This document shows positions 46,001 through 57,429 of a stretch of 64,000 nucleotides of DNA, in pieces; the first letter of the stretch is position 1, and each line of letters opens with the position of its first letter. The notes beneath the pieces were generated by a model. That model was not told where the DNA came from. It worked only from the letters and a program-made list of their open reading frames with translations, and made no database searches. Source of the stretch: Cynocephalus volans (Eukaryota; Chordata; Mammalia; Dermoptera; Cynocephalidae). The stretch is from NCBI RefSeq assembly GCF_027409185.1, contig NC_084478.1, forward strand, positions 80,211,624-80,275,623. The letters are read 5' to 3'. Made by a program: the position numbers and the translations under genes.

Positions 46001-49000
46001 ATAGTGCATCTCTTACGGTCCGAAACCTTCCTCAGTACGTGTCCAACGAACTGCTGGAAGAAGCCTTTTCTGTGTTTGGCCAGGTGGAGAGGGCTGTAGT
46101 CATCGTGGATGATCGAGGAAGGCCCTCAGGAAAAGGCATAGTTGAGTTCTCAGGGAAGCCAGCTGCTCGGAAAGCTCTGGACAGATGCAGTGAAGGCTCC
46201 TTCCTGCTAACCACGTAAGTGAGGGGTCATTTTCAGAAACAGACCTTAAGTTGTTAATTCTTTCTGTGGTCCAGAAAGTTATCCTTTAGTAATCATGGTC
46301 CTGTGTTCATTTAAAGACTTTTGGAGCTAGCCACTGTGCTCCCATGGTTAGAGCATGGTGCTGATAACACCAAGGTCAAGGTTCAGATCTCTGTACTGGC
46401 CAGCTGCCAAAAAATTAAAGAATAAAAAGAAAGCCTTTTGATACTAATGGAGCTTTCTAGTAGGGTTTTTTTGTTGTGCATTTTTTTGTTTGTTTGTTTT
46501 TTCTAGTAAGGTTTTTAATATAGCCTTAGATTAATGGGAGTGGTATGAAGATTAAGAAAAATGCCTTTTCAGTCTTTCAGTAGGTTGTCATTTAATCAGT
46601 GTTAAGCCTCCCTTTACTTTGAAGTTTTAGAACTTTGAAAAGTTGCTTTTTGCATGCACTATCTCTTAGTATTTACCTCAGGTTGTTTCCTGGAGTTCTG
46701 TAGATATCAAGATATTTAGGCTATACTTAAGTACTGCATCTACCTACTTTGAATGTCTTTTGGGGGCTATATTCAGAGATCTGAAGCCTGACTGTATCCT
46801 TACTATCTACCCCAGATTCTCCATAATGCCCTTAAAGGACTTGGTTACTTGTGGCTAGGTGTGAAAACTTCAGAAGTATGTTCAGTTGTCCAGTCCCGAC
46901 CCCTAAGTAGATCGTTGTGTTGGTGGCAGGTGTAGAGGGGAAGCCTGGTAGGGTACGATTTGATTAACACTGAGCTTCCTTCTTTCTCCCAGATTTCCTC
47001 GACCTGTGACAGTGGAGCCCATGGACCAGTTAGATGACGAAGAGGGACTTCCAGAAAAGCTGGTTATAAAGAACCAGCAATTTCACAAGTATGTGGTCCT
47101 GATAGGTTCCCCATTAGGTTTTTGCCTTTTCTTGAGGAAGCTTGTAAAGGGATGTGTAAAAGAGGCGGGTCTTTGCTTTACATGTTCACTGGTGACCATT
47201 AACTTGGCCCTCAGAAGGAATGCAATGCTTAGTTGGAGAAAATTAGTAACATTGGAACCTTGTCTATAGGGAACGAGAGCAGCCACCCAGATTTGCACAG
47301 CCTGGCTCCTTTGAGTATGAGTATGCCATGCGCTGGAAGGCACTCATTGAGATGGAGAAGCAGCAGCAGGACCAAGTGGACCGCAACATCAAGGAGGCTC
47401 GTGAGAAGCTGGAGATGGAGATGGAGGCTGCTCGCCATGAACACCAGGTCATGCTAATGAGGCAGGGTGAGTACTGTAAATCTTAAAGCTAGAAGAAGGA
47501 CAAAGTGATTTTTTCAGGAGTTTCTTTGTATCCCTGGAGAAAGGCCTAAATCTCTGCTTTTATTCTCTGAAATATTTTGTTGATCTTGGTAGGCAAGTGG
47601 GCTTGGAGTTGTGGCAGAGAATACTAGATTCTGTGGAGAAGGAAATGATAGGTTTGATTTCATTTTTGGAATCTGGACACCTTGGATGGCCACTCAGGGA
47701 TTATATCCTCTTTGCTTTCTGGATCTTTACTTATGGAAAATTATTGGGCCTGTATGAAAAGAATGAAGAACACTCTTAATCAGTCTTTTGTTTTTCTAGA
47801 TTTGATGAGGCGCCAAGAAGAACTTCGGAGGATGGAAGAGCTGCACAACCAAGAGGTGCAAAAACGAAAGCAACTGGAGCTCAGGTAACTCTTTTTCTTG
47901 AACCCTTTTTCTCTGACAATTCTAAAAGGTAATATCTCACTCCTGTTTCCTACCACCATGCTACCTCATGCACTTGTAAATATGTTGGCAAATATTTCCT
48001 GGCTGCTTCTCAGGTTCTCCCTTTGTATGGGAGATGTTTTAGCTGCCTGTGGTTCTAGGAATTACTTGGGACTGCACTAAAGAGAAAGCAACTGAGTGCT
48101 GGTCTCATGAGGCTCCCTTGAGGGTTGCCTTAAGGCTGGGCAGACTTAACAGTGAGTTTCCTGGTGAGTTATGATAGTTTTCAGTAGGCTGATCTCCTTG
48201 GTTGAGTCCCCTGCTAAGATAATCTGCCCAAGTTCTGGGATGCCTCTGTATTAAATACCTTGGTGGCTCTCTAGGCAGGAGGAGGAGCGCAGGCGCCGTG
48301 AGGAAGAGATGCGGCGGCAACAGGAAGAAATGATGCGGCGGCAGCAGGAAGGATTCAAGGGAACCTTCCCTGATGCGGTATATCTCCCATGTGCCCATGA
48401 TGAACCAGACTAGTTGTGTTTTGACAAACCCACCATGAATTGTCTGCTAAGAAACCAGGTTACAACCAGTTTTGCTGTGCTATGAAACTTCTTTTAGAAA
48501 AAAATTCATGAGAAGGAAAGGTAAGGCTTGAAGGGGAGCTCTTCTTGCCTCACGGGCAATTTAGGATGAAAAGCTAGGGCCACTGTATGCTGTTTAGGCT
48601 CAGTGACTGTAGGATGAGATATATTAAGTCCTGTAGCAGCCTTGGCTAGTCCTCTGTTGTCCTTGCAGTTGTACAAGTTGGAGCCTTAGAAGAAATCACC
48701 TGTCTCTCCCGCTTACTTTCACTTCTCTCTCTGTTCCTAATAGAAGACTCTAACTTGTATCCTATTAGCTCTGCGACCTTGAACTCAATGCACAACTAGC
48801 AGGGAGCTGTTGGTGTTCCTCAGCTTGGTCTCAGTGCTCTTGGGATGTGTTATCACTCTATCTACTTCCCTTAGTGTGTGGTGCTCAATGGATTGTTGTA
48901 AAATGCACTGCTATCTTGGACTGTCTTGAGTATTTTTTGTTTTTCAGAGAGAACAGGAGATACGGATGGGTCAGATGGCTATGGGAGGTAAGGACTTAAG

Positions 49001-50015
49001 AGGTTAATGGCTCTGACTTCTTTGTCTGGCCTCTGATGAACTATGTAGCTTCTCCTACCTAGTTCAGATTTAAGGGGCTGACATTTCCAGGAGCATCATT
49101 TTGGGCGGTGACATGTCTTAACCCAGAGTTCTTTCTGAATTGTTTTCTTTAGCATAGAAAGAGATTAACAATCTCCATCCCCTGTACTGATCACACTACT
49201 CTGCTTTAGGTGCTATGGGTATAAACAACAGAGGTGCCATGCCCCCTGCTCCTGTGCCAGCTGGTACCCCAGCTCCTCCAGGGCCTGCCACTATGATGCC
49301 AGATGGAACCTTGGGATTGGTAATAAACTGCAGGGCCTTATAGTAACTAAATGATAGTAGGAGAAAGGGCTTTGCCTTCACAGCCTCTGGGCCTACCTCG
49401 ATTTGCTACAGGTAACAGTCTTTAGGACTACTGGTATCCATTTAATGTAACCTCAGGATCTTGAATCTTGGACCTTGGTATAATCAGCACCATGCTCTGA
49501 GCAGCTGAGCTCACCAGCCAGCTCACGATCTTTATTTTTGAATATTAAGCAAACTCAGTCTCAAACTATACTTTATTTAGGAGTGTTGAGCAAATAAATG
49601 CCTTTGGCTGGCTGACCAGTCTGATTGACTGTTTAGTTGCTACCCTGCGTGTACAAATTGTTGTTTGGAGGGAAGTCAGTGGAGGCCAGGAATTGTCACG
49701 TAAAATAGATCTGAATCCAAAGGCTTCATGGCTTATATAATCCTGGGATTGTTTTAGTTCTAGTGTCAAAATGGATAGTGCCCAAACTGGATAGGCTTAA
49801 AGTTGCTGAAGAATGATGGCCTTGTGAAAAAGGATGAAAAAGGACTTGTCTAGGACTTAACCCAGCCTAGGAATTTAGTATGTGATATTATTTACTCAGT
49901 AGTGAGGAACGTGGATAAAAAGTTAAAGGTAGGATGGTTGGGTGGCTTCCTAATTAGGATAACCTTTCAGAGTTATTTGCTAGAGTTCTCAACAGATTTA
50001 GTTACCCACCCCTAG

Positions 50016-50064
<49 letters not shown>

Positions 50065-50308
50065 GAGCCTTGAATAGTTGAGTGGAGATGACTCCAGTGG
50101 AGGGACTATGGATGGGTGGGAAGCTTAAGACAAAGGTTCTATTATAACATTACTCTCTTTTTTTCTCTTTAAGACTCCACCAACAACTGAACGCTTTGGC
50201 CAAGCTGCCACTATGGAAGGAATTGGGGCAATTGGTGGAACCCCTCCTGCATTCAACCGTGCAGCTCCTGGAGCTGAATTTGCTCCAAACAAACGTCGCC
50301 GATACTAA
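43040..50308 (+). CDS. NONO: NONO (p54nrb), DBHS-family RNA/DNA-binding protein, intact
   Basis: Coding exons: 43040-43190, 44228-44421, 45913-46214, 46993-47088, 47270-47466, 47800-47884, 48275-48377, 48948-48987, 49210-49319, 50174-50308. All have AG/GT borders and phases joining to 470 codons plus TAA at 50306-50308. The N-terminus starts [12 protein letters not shown] and is His/Gln/Pro-rich. RRM1 (about 72-142) shows RNP2 RLFVGNL and RNP1 [11 protein letters not shown]2 (about 146-226) shows SLTVRNL. The NOPS segment and a long charged coiled coil (about 268-375) follow, then a Gly/Pro/Met-rich tail ending in the NLS-like KRRRY. NONO dimerises with SFPQ or PSPC1 in nuclear paraspeckles and acts in transcription, splicing and retention of edited RNA (established). 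The glutamine run appears one residue shorter than my memory of the 471-aa human protein. Introns hold several t-SINEs, listed separately; introns after exons 5 to 8 show no other recognised element. Confidence 0.97.
43822..43946 (-). repeat. t-SINE monomer with (GTTT)n tail, antisense, in NONO intron
   Basis: GTTT units, TTTTAAGATGACTGATAAGG, and end CCACGGGCCGGCCCC. AGTAGCTCCTGT flanks both sides as target-site duplication. Confidence 0.9.
44660..44835. repeat. Old LINE-like fragment in NONO intron
   Basis: AAATTTCAAACATACAGAAG, TAATATAGTGAATCTGCACA and TCAATAATTATCAACTCATG match the same old sequence type as 14700-14840. Confidence 0.5.
45090..45268 (-). repeat. t-SINE dimer, antisense, in NONO intron
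   Basis: AAAAGATGACCGGTAAGGGG, junction TTCTATATAGGGATCCGAAC, end CTACGGGCTGGCCC. Target site GGTTCCT(T/C) is repeated (about 45071 and 45270). Confidence 0.93.
45454..45665 (+). repeat. t-SINE dimer, sense, in NONO intron, with 18-bp TSD
   Basis: The element runs about 45472-45647: GGGCCGGCCCGTGGCTCACT, a second unit after CTATATAGGGATGGCTGG, and end CCGGTCACCTTTTAAAAA. The target site gaaattgatgaccatgta is perfect at 45454-45471 and 45648-45665. Confidence 0.95.
46327..46425 (+). repeat. t-SINE monomer, sense, in NONO intron
   Basis: GCTAGCCACTGTGCTCCCAT, GAGCATGGTGCTGATAACAC, CTGGCCAGCTGCCAAAAAAT. Flanked by approximate repeats of AAGACTTTTGGAG/AAAGCCTTTTGATA. Confidence 0.85.
49452..49528 (-). 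repeat. Degraded t-SINE, antisense, in NONO intron
   Basis: ACCTTGGTATAATCAGCACC, ATGCTCTGAGCAGCTGAGCT and CACCAGCCAGC. CTCAGGATCTT / CTCACGATCTTT flank it. Confidence 0.7.
50019..50062. repeat. 44-bp poly(T) in NONO intron
   Basis: An uninterrupted T-run about 110 bp upstream of the acceptor of the last exon (50174). Confidence 0.95.
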
Positions 50309-51182
50309 TAAAGTTTCAGTGTCTAGTTTCCCAAAACCCTTAAAGGGAAGGACCCTTTTTGGACTAGCCAGAATTCTCCCCTGGAAAAGTGTTAGGAATT
50401 CCTCCCGATAGTTAGGTCTTCCCCGCCTGTACTACTGTAGGGAATATGCTGGAGGCAGTGGGCAAGGGAGGGGTGGTATTTAACAAATCAGTTGTGTGGT
50501 ATATTGTTGAATATTGTGTGGTGCATTCCTGAAGTCTCAAATGTGATTGTTGAGCATCTCCATGGCAAAATGGATCCAGTTAGCACCATTAATCTTGATC
50601 ATTCCATGTTTTGTCCATTCTATTTTATTTGCTTTCTCATCCTTACACCTTCCAACCCCAGAGACACTGCCACATATACCACAAAAACCAGACATCCCCC
50701 AATGACCTTAGTCCCCCTGCTCCATTCACTCCCAGGTGAGAATTCAGGCAAATGTCCGCAGAGGTCACAGGCAACATACATATGGTTCTGTTGTATCCCA
50801 TATATTATCCCTTCATGTCCTAAAAAAGACATTTTCTCCTAGAGATTTTCATTTTAGTATATCTTTAAAAAACTTGTGTTAACTTGCCTCCATCTTTTTC
50901 TTGGGTAAGGACAACCCAGGAACAGCCCTTTTGTGTTGTGTCTATGATGTTGCTGTTCACAGCTTTTCTTGATAGGCCTAGTACAATCTTGGGAACAGGG
51001 TTGCTGTATGCTGAAGGTCTGACAGTAGCTCTTAGCCTTGCCTATCTTAGGTAGTTAGGCTGTGCATTTTTTTTCATTGGTGTACCATGTTTGATTTGTC
51101 CCTGATCCTTTAAATTTGGAGTTTTTCTGAGAAATGGAGCAGTGATGCAGCATCAACTTATTAAAATACATTTTAAGCCTTT
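50309..51182 (+). other. NONO: NONO 3'UTR
   Basis: Sequence from the TAA to just past the ATTAAA signal, about 0.87 kb. It is repeat-free, with T-rich stretches near 51068-51075 and 51105-51125. Small open frames here are by chance. Confidence 0.8.
51160..51165 (+). terminator. NONO: NONO poly(A) signal ATTAAA
   Basis: The common variant hexamer ATTAAA is followed by AATACATTTTAAGCC and a T/G-rich stretch, the arrangement expected around a cleavage site near 51180. Confidence 0.65.
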
Positions 51183-51699
51183 TAATTTTGTGTGCTATTT
51201 TTGAAGGGGAAGGGAGGGAGGGAAATTCTATCTTGGGAGATGAGCAGTAGGCTCTATAAGGTTAATCCTTTATGACCTTTTGATCAAAGTATTAATCATC
51301 TAGGCAGACATGGGGAGTAAGTGGCGGTGAGATGCATACTATGGCTGAAGTGGTTGGCAAGAATCAGTGCTGTTGGAACTACATGGAAGTAAAGAGAATG
51401 GGAGGAAAGCTGCTCCTTTAAGAGAAGAAAATGGACTGGAGGAGTTGGAATACCCTCATGGACCTGGGGGGTTCTCAAAATTGGTATTCATTTCTGAGCA
51501 GCTGCTAATATGTCAGAGGCTTGGAATTGGCACGGTGAATCTAAAACCGTCTCTGCAGTGGTTAGCTGACCTCACCCAAGTTCCAAGCCCTTCTCTGCCT
51601 GATCCTTTTTTCCTGAGCCTTAGAGCTAAAATACTCCTGAGCTCTTTCCTATTGGCTGGGAAGACTAATTGAAGTTCCCTTGCCCATGTTAGGAGGTGT

Positions 51700-51829
51700 A
51701 CGCCTCCTGAACTAAAGATAGAAACAGCTGGCCCTTCCAGGCAGCTAAAAGCCTCCAGACTAAGAGGTGTTTCCCACTCAGCAGTCAGACTCCTTGAAAT
51801 ACCCTTTCAGTAATACTACCAACACCTCC
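51700..51829 (+). promoter_or_regulatory. ITGB1BP2: Probable ITGB1BP2 proximal promoter and 5'UTR
   Basis: This short, CpG-poor stretch before the start codon has an E-box CAGCTG at about 51727-51732 and an AT-rich CTAAAAG near 51747. Both could suit a muscle-restricted TATA-like start. No splice acceptor requirement is evident, so exon 1 may contain the start codon. The exact start is unknown. Confidence 0.4.
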
Positions 51830-54800
51830 ATGACTCTACTCTGCCGTAACAAAGGCTGTGGGCAGCATTTTGACCCCAATACAAACCTTCCTGGTGAGTA
51901 AATCCTGACCTGTCGGGAGGGGGGTGTTGAGGGGTAGGCAACTGTGAGGCAGTCTGTTAAAGGAGCAGGGGAAGGAACTGTGTACCTGACCTAGTTTAGT
52001 TGGTCCGGGTGATCTTCACCTTTTGCCTCCCCCCCCCTCACATTATATGGAAAGAAACCATAAACCTGGGGGAAAGGTGAGAAGTATTGGTCTAGTTATC
52101 TTTCCTTCCTTGATCCTTTACTGGTATCCACAGATTCCTGTTGCCATCACCCTGGGGTCCCAATCTTCCATGATGCACTTAAGGTGAGGAGTAAGTGAGG
52201 GGGGGTAGCAAGAGCATTTCTCAAAGGAAATATACCCAGGAAGCTAAGCTGATCTGGGTCTCTTGTTATCAGGGTTGGTCCTGCTGCCGAAAGCGAACCG
52301 TAGATTTCTCTGAGTTCTTAAACATCAAGGTAAATCCTTTACTTCCTTGGATTCTACCCCCAATAGAAGGATTCTATTCCTAATCCTTATCTCCTTATCC
52401 ATACTAGGGCTGTACTATGGGACCACACTGTGCTGAGAAGCTTCCTGAGGCCCCTCAACCTGAGGGCCCTGCTACAAGCAGTTCACTGATTCAGGAGCAA
52501 AAACCTCTGAATACGATTCCAAAGTCAGCAGAGACCTTGCGCCGAGAAAGGCCCAAGTAAAAATGAGGATGCCCCTGGGTTTTTCCTAGGAGTGATTAAT
52601 GGGTCACTGGGGTTTGGGAACTAGGGATATGAGGAGAGCCAGGTGTCGGGGTTTGAGTGGTGTATATTTTGTACCTTAGGAAAAATCTGTGTCTGGAAAT
52701 AATGTCCTTTGCTCTAAAATGGTATGGGATGATGGGATATCTTGAGTCAACAGAGTAGAAATACAAATACTTTATAACACAAATACATACTTTATAATAC
52801 AAAATACATAATATAAATACATACTTTAAAAAAAATTTTTTTTTCTAAAGATGACCGGTAAGGGGATCTTAACCTTTGACTTGATGTTGTCAGCACCATG
52901 CTCTCCCGAGTGAGCCACAGGCCAGCCCTAAATACATACTTTAACACAAGGGACATTGTTGAGAATGACTTGATTTTTTTTTCTTTCTGGAAAAGAGCTT
53001 TTAAGATAAATCTTACATCAAGAAAAGGATGTAGTATTGGCAGCCAGGAGACTGCAGAGACTAAATTAATTTTGTGGAAATAATCCGAGCAACAGAAGAA
53101 AGCCATATTAGGTCCACAATTAGATAAACAGGAAGAGGAAATGACACAGTTCTGCAGAGAAATGTGCATAGATTTAGAACAACTGAGTAGATGGGCAAGA
53201 GAAATCCTGGGGATTTCTCCAGGGTTCAGGGATTTTAGATGTCCACAGAGATGAACATTGGCAATGGGGTTGCTACCCAACTTCTCCAACCCTGCCTCAC
53301 TTTCACCATATTTCTTTGGCTCCATTACCACTGGTGGGAATGTAAGAGCTGGCAATCATGGTTAATGGGTCAGAACTAAATTACGTGCCCATAACCCTTA
53401 GGTCAGAGCTGCCTCTGAAGCTGCTACCGCTAAATATATCCCAAGCCCTAGAAGTGGCATTGGAACAGAAGGAACTAGACCAGGAACCTGGGGCAGGTAG
53501 GTGGGTCCTCAGTAGGACAGGCTTCATAGACTGGAATTTAATGGAAGTGACAATTGGGTTGGGCAAATGTATACATTCCTGACTCTGTTTCCCTTGCCCA
53601 GGACTTGATAGTAGTCTCATCTGGACTGGTTCCAGCTGCCAGAACCCAGGATGTGATGCTGTAAGTCAGAGTTTTGGGGGCCTTAAGCATGTGGCTGAGA
53701 GGTGGTACACCTGAGGGATGACCTAGATATGAGGCTGAGTGAGGTATGCCTTAGAATGACCTGATTCTTCTTTATCCTTCTTAGATTTACCAAGGCCCTG
53801 AGAGTGATGCTAGTCCATGTACCTACCACCCAGGAGCACCTCGATTCCATGAGGGGTGAGGGAGGGGACTGGGTGGGCTGTGAGGCAGGTTTCTCCTAAT
53901 ATTAGTCATAAGATGGGAGTAGGGGCTGGGGGGGTGGGGGCAGAATTCAGTTGAATTATCTTCCTACCTCAGGATGAAGTCTTGGAGCTGTTGTGGCATC
54001 CAGACCCTGGATTTTGGGGCATTCCTGGCACAGCCAGGATGCAGAGTTGGTAGACATGACTGGGGAAAGCAGGTAAGCCCCAGCTTTCCTGAACTCTTGA
54101 TTAGAACCCAATCCCGGAAATAATAAACTCCCTCCCCATACCTCATGGCCAAGCTCCCTATCTTCTCCCTTTCGTATGGACCAAATAAAATTCTACTCCT
54201 TATCCCTCAACAGCCCAGAGGCTTTGCAATTTAAGGTAATGTTAATCTTTCTGAGACTCTGTCACTTCTCTACACAGACCATGAGAACTCCCCTTGGGTT
54301 AAGACTTTATTCTTACCACCTGCATTTCACATCTTCTCTTTAGCTGCCAGCATCTTGCCGCCATGATTGGCACCAGACAGATTTCTTAGTAGTGGTGACT
54401 GTATATGGCCAGATTCCACTTCCTGCATTCAACTGGGTGAAAGCCAGTCAAACTGAGGTAAGGAGTGATCTGAGGCTGGATGGGAGGCTAGTGAATTGGG
54501 TGATATTACAATCTTACAGGCAGAGTTTCTGTATGCAGTTAACCTGTAGGCTCCATAGTCCCCTGAGAGGAAAGGAGAGCTATTAGGTCAGGGTTGTCTG
54601 GCTGGCCTGTGGATCACACGTTTGGCCTGGTTCTCTGTTGTAATGACTTGTTACTACCCCTGTAATTCTTTTCTCTCAGCTTCATGTCCACATTGTCTTT
54701 GATGGTAACCGGGTATTCCAAGCACAGATGAAGCTCTGGGGGGTAAGTGAAAAGAATGTGGCACAGGAGGGGGAGGCAGATGGGGTGAAAGAAGGGCCAC

Positions 54801-55327
54801 ACTGGAATGAATAAATGGTATCTTGAGGGAAGGAGTTGTAGTGGGAAAGTGGAGGTTTTCTCTTCATTTGCTTTCATATTCTCCCTTTCTCTCCCTCCCC
54901 TTTCCCTCTCTCTCCCATTTCTTTTCTCTCTCCTCTCTTCCCCTTATTATATTGTCTTATTCCCCTCCTATCTTTTTTCCCACCTTACATTAAAAAAATT
55001 TTTTCTCTCTCTCATTCATCACCACTCTACCCCGACCCCAATCCCTTTGATTTCCTCTTCTCTTTCTTCTGTGTTCCTCTGTCTTTCCCTCCTCCTCAGG
55101 TCATAAACGTGGAGCAGAGCTCTGTCTCCTTGATGCCATCTCGGGTTGAAATCTCCCTGGTCAAGGCTGACCCAGGAACCTGGGCCCAGCTGGAGCACCC
55201 CGATGCACTAGCAGAGAAGGCTAGGGCAGGGGTTTTGTTAGAGATGGATGAGGAAGAATCTGAGGATTCAGATGATGATCTGAGCTGGACAGAGGAGGAG
55301 GAAGAGGAGGAAGCTATGGGGGAATAG
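51830..55327 (+). CDS. ITGB1BP2: ITGB1BP2 (melusin), CHORD and CS domain protein, intact
   Basis: Coding exons: 51830-51893, 52134-52183, 52273-52329, 52408-52556, 53402-53496, 53602-53660, 53785-53855, 53973-54072, 54344-54457, 54680-54742, 55100-55327. Phases join to 349 codons plus TAG at 55325-55327. The first CHORD zinc domain (about residues 5-65) starts [11 protein letters not shown] and includes [15 protein letters not shown]. The second (about 151-212) includes CQNPGCDA and [18 protein letters not shown]/p23-like domain (about 216-305) carries [16 protein letters not shown] and [12 protein letters not shown]. The tail is a strongly acidic Asp/Glu run. Melusin binds the integrin beta-1 tail and HSP90 in striated muscle and protects the heart under pressure load (established). 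It reads in the same direction as NONO. The start context is CTCCATGA, and the second residue is Thr. Confidence 0.96.
52828..52928 (-). repeat. t-SINE monomer, antisense, in ITGB1BP2 intron
   Basis: T-run, TAAAGATGACCGGTAAGGGG, end CCACAGGCCAGCCC. TAAATACATACTTTAA flanks both sides as target-site duplication. Confidence 0.92.
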
Positions 55328-55504
55328 TGACACCAAACAGCTGAGTGTCTAGATAGGTCTTCAGTGACTCCCTTAGAATCTCAGAGACCAGGATATGTTT
55401 GGCCATGTGGTGTCATTAAGCAGCAGGAGGCTGAAGGAGGGGAGAACAAAACTGTCCAAACCATGCTGTTTTTTCCCTTAAATAAATCTTATATTCTGCA
55501 ATTT
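55328..55504 (+). terminator. ITGB1BP2: ITGB1BP2 3'UTR with AATAAA at 55481-55486
   Basis: The short 3'UTR ends with a canonical AATAAA hexamer 154 nt after the stop. Cleavage is expected around 55500. Confidence 0.8.
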
Positions 55505-55820
55505 TACATAGTGTCATTCTCTCATCTCACTATCTAAGATCATATTCATTTGCCCCAATTTCTGTGTGTGTTTGACACACGTGTGTGAAAACAAGCACAT
55601 GTACATTTCAATCTATTCCTCGCAATCACCAGGTATTTACTGAGTACTTCCTTTGTGCCCAGTTATGTGTTAGGTGGTTTAGAGATATCTGAGAAAAAGA
55701 AGACTTACACATTCTTCCCAAGAAAAGTATTGTCTGGCTGACAAGTAAAGGCTAATATATATGAAATAATAATAAACATTATCAGGTAGTTTAACTGAGT
55801 GCTAAATTGTGCAGTACAGT
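55505..55820. other. Intergenic sequence after ITGB1BP2
   Basis: No gene. A weak MIR-like patch lies at 55625-55680 (TTTACTGAGTACTTCCTTTG). Short ACACACGTGTGTG palindrome at about 55574-55586. Confidence 0.4.
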
Positions 55821-55822
55821 TT

Positions 55823-55922
55823 TGTTTTGTTTTTTATAAAAAGATGACCGGTAAGGGGATCTTAACCCTTTACTTGGTGGTGTCAGCACCATGCTCTCCC
55901 AAGTGAGCCACGGGTTGGCCCC
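55823..55922 (-). repeat. t-SINE monomer, antisense
   Basis: TTTTGTTTTGTTTTTTATAA, AAGATGACCGGTAAGGGG, end CCACGGGTTGGCCCC. CAGTACAGTTTT occurs on both sides. Confidence 0.9.
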
Positions 55923-56009
55923 ACAGTACAGTTTTTAAGAGCTGTAGGACTTGAAAGAATGGAGAGGTTAATGTGGATTTTATTAAAAGGGAAGTCTCCA
56001 TGCAAGAAG

Positions 56010-57425
56010 TGTATTTTTCACAGCTTTATTGAGATACAATTCACATACCACACAATTCACCTATTTGAAGTGTACAATTCAGTGTTATTTTTAGTAGGCT
56101 CATAGAGTTGTGCAACCACAATCTTAGAACATTTTTATCACTCCACAAAGAAACCCCATACCCATTAGCAGTCATTCTCAATTTTCCCCCAAATGCACAG
56201 CCCTAGACAACCACTAATCTACGTTCTGCCTTTATGGATTTACTATTCTGGACATTTCACATAAATGTAATCATACAATGTGTGGTCTTTTGTGACTGGC
56301 TTCTTTCACTTAGTAATGTTTTCAAGTTTCATCCATGTTGTGGAATGTATCAGTACTACATTCCTTTTTATGGCCAAATAATATTTCATTGTATGGATAT
56401 ACCACATTTTGTTTATTCATCAGTTGAGGGACATTTGGGTTGTTTCTACTTTTTTGCTATTATGAATAATGCTGCTATAAACATTCACATGCAAATTTTT
56501 CTTTTTTTTTTTTCTTAAAAGATGACTGGTAAGGGGATCTTAACCCTTGACTTGGTGTTGTCAGCACCACGCTCTCCCAAGTGAACCACAGGCTGGCCCT
56601 ACATGAAAATTTTTCTGTGAACATATGTTTTTGTTTCTCTTGGACATATACTTAGTAGTATAATTGCTGAGTCAAATGGTTAACTTTAACCTTTTGAAGA
56701 ACTCCCAGACTGTTTACAAATAGGCCGCACCATTTTACATTCCCACCAGCAGCATAAGAGGGTTCCAACTTCTCCACATCCTCACCAACACTTGTTATTA
56801 TCTGCTTTATTATAGCCATCCTAGTGGGTATGAAGTGGTATCTCAATGTGGTTTTGATTTGCATTTCCCTAATGGCAAATGTTGTTGAACATCTTTACAT
56901 GTGCTTATTGTCCATTTGTGTATCTTATTTGGAGAAATGTCTGTTCAAATCCTTTGCCCATTTGTTAACTGGGTTATTTGTCTTTTTATTGTTGAGTTAT
57001 AAGAGTTCTTTATATATTCTGGAGACAAGTCCCTTGTCAGATATACGATTTGATATCTTCTCCCATTTTGTGGATTGTCTTTCCACTCCTTCATGGTGTT
57101 CTTTGATACACAAAAGTTAAATTTTGATGAAGTCCAATTTATCTATTTTTTCTTTGATTGCTTATGCTTTGATGTCATGTCCAAGAAACTATTACCTAAT
57201 CCGAGGTCATGAAGACTTGCCCCTATGTTTTTTTTCTAAGAGTTTTGTAGTTTTAGCTCTTACATTTAGGTCTTTGTTCCATTTTGAGTTAAGTTTTGTA
57301 TGTGGTGTTAAGTAGGGGTCCAACTTAATGCTTTTCCATATGGATGTTCAATTGTCCCAGCATCATCTGTTGAAAAGACTATTCTTTCCCCATTGAATTG
57401 CCTTGGTACCCTAGTTGAAAATTAA
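56010..57425 (-). repeat. Old L1 (L1M) 3' half, minus strand
   Basis: The 3'UTR is seen as CTTTATTGAGATACAATTCA and CATACCACACAATTCACC. ORF2 end follows to 57425 (GGTATGAAGTGGTATCTCAA; CTGGAGACAAGTCCCTTGTC). Many stops. A t-SINE lies at 56505-56600. Confidence 0.82.
56500..56600 (-). repeat. t-SINE monomer, antisense, in old L1
   Basis: T-run, AAAAGATGACTGGTAAGGGG, end CCACAGGCTGGCCC. ACATGCAAATTTTTCT / ACATGAAAATTTTTCT flank it. Confidence 0.9.
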
Positions 57426-57429
57426 CTGG

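Noticed and set aside
50309-51672. Open frames of 100-116 codons after NONO
   Set aside because: They lie in the NONO 3'UTR and the short spacer before ITGB1BP2 and show no family features.
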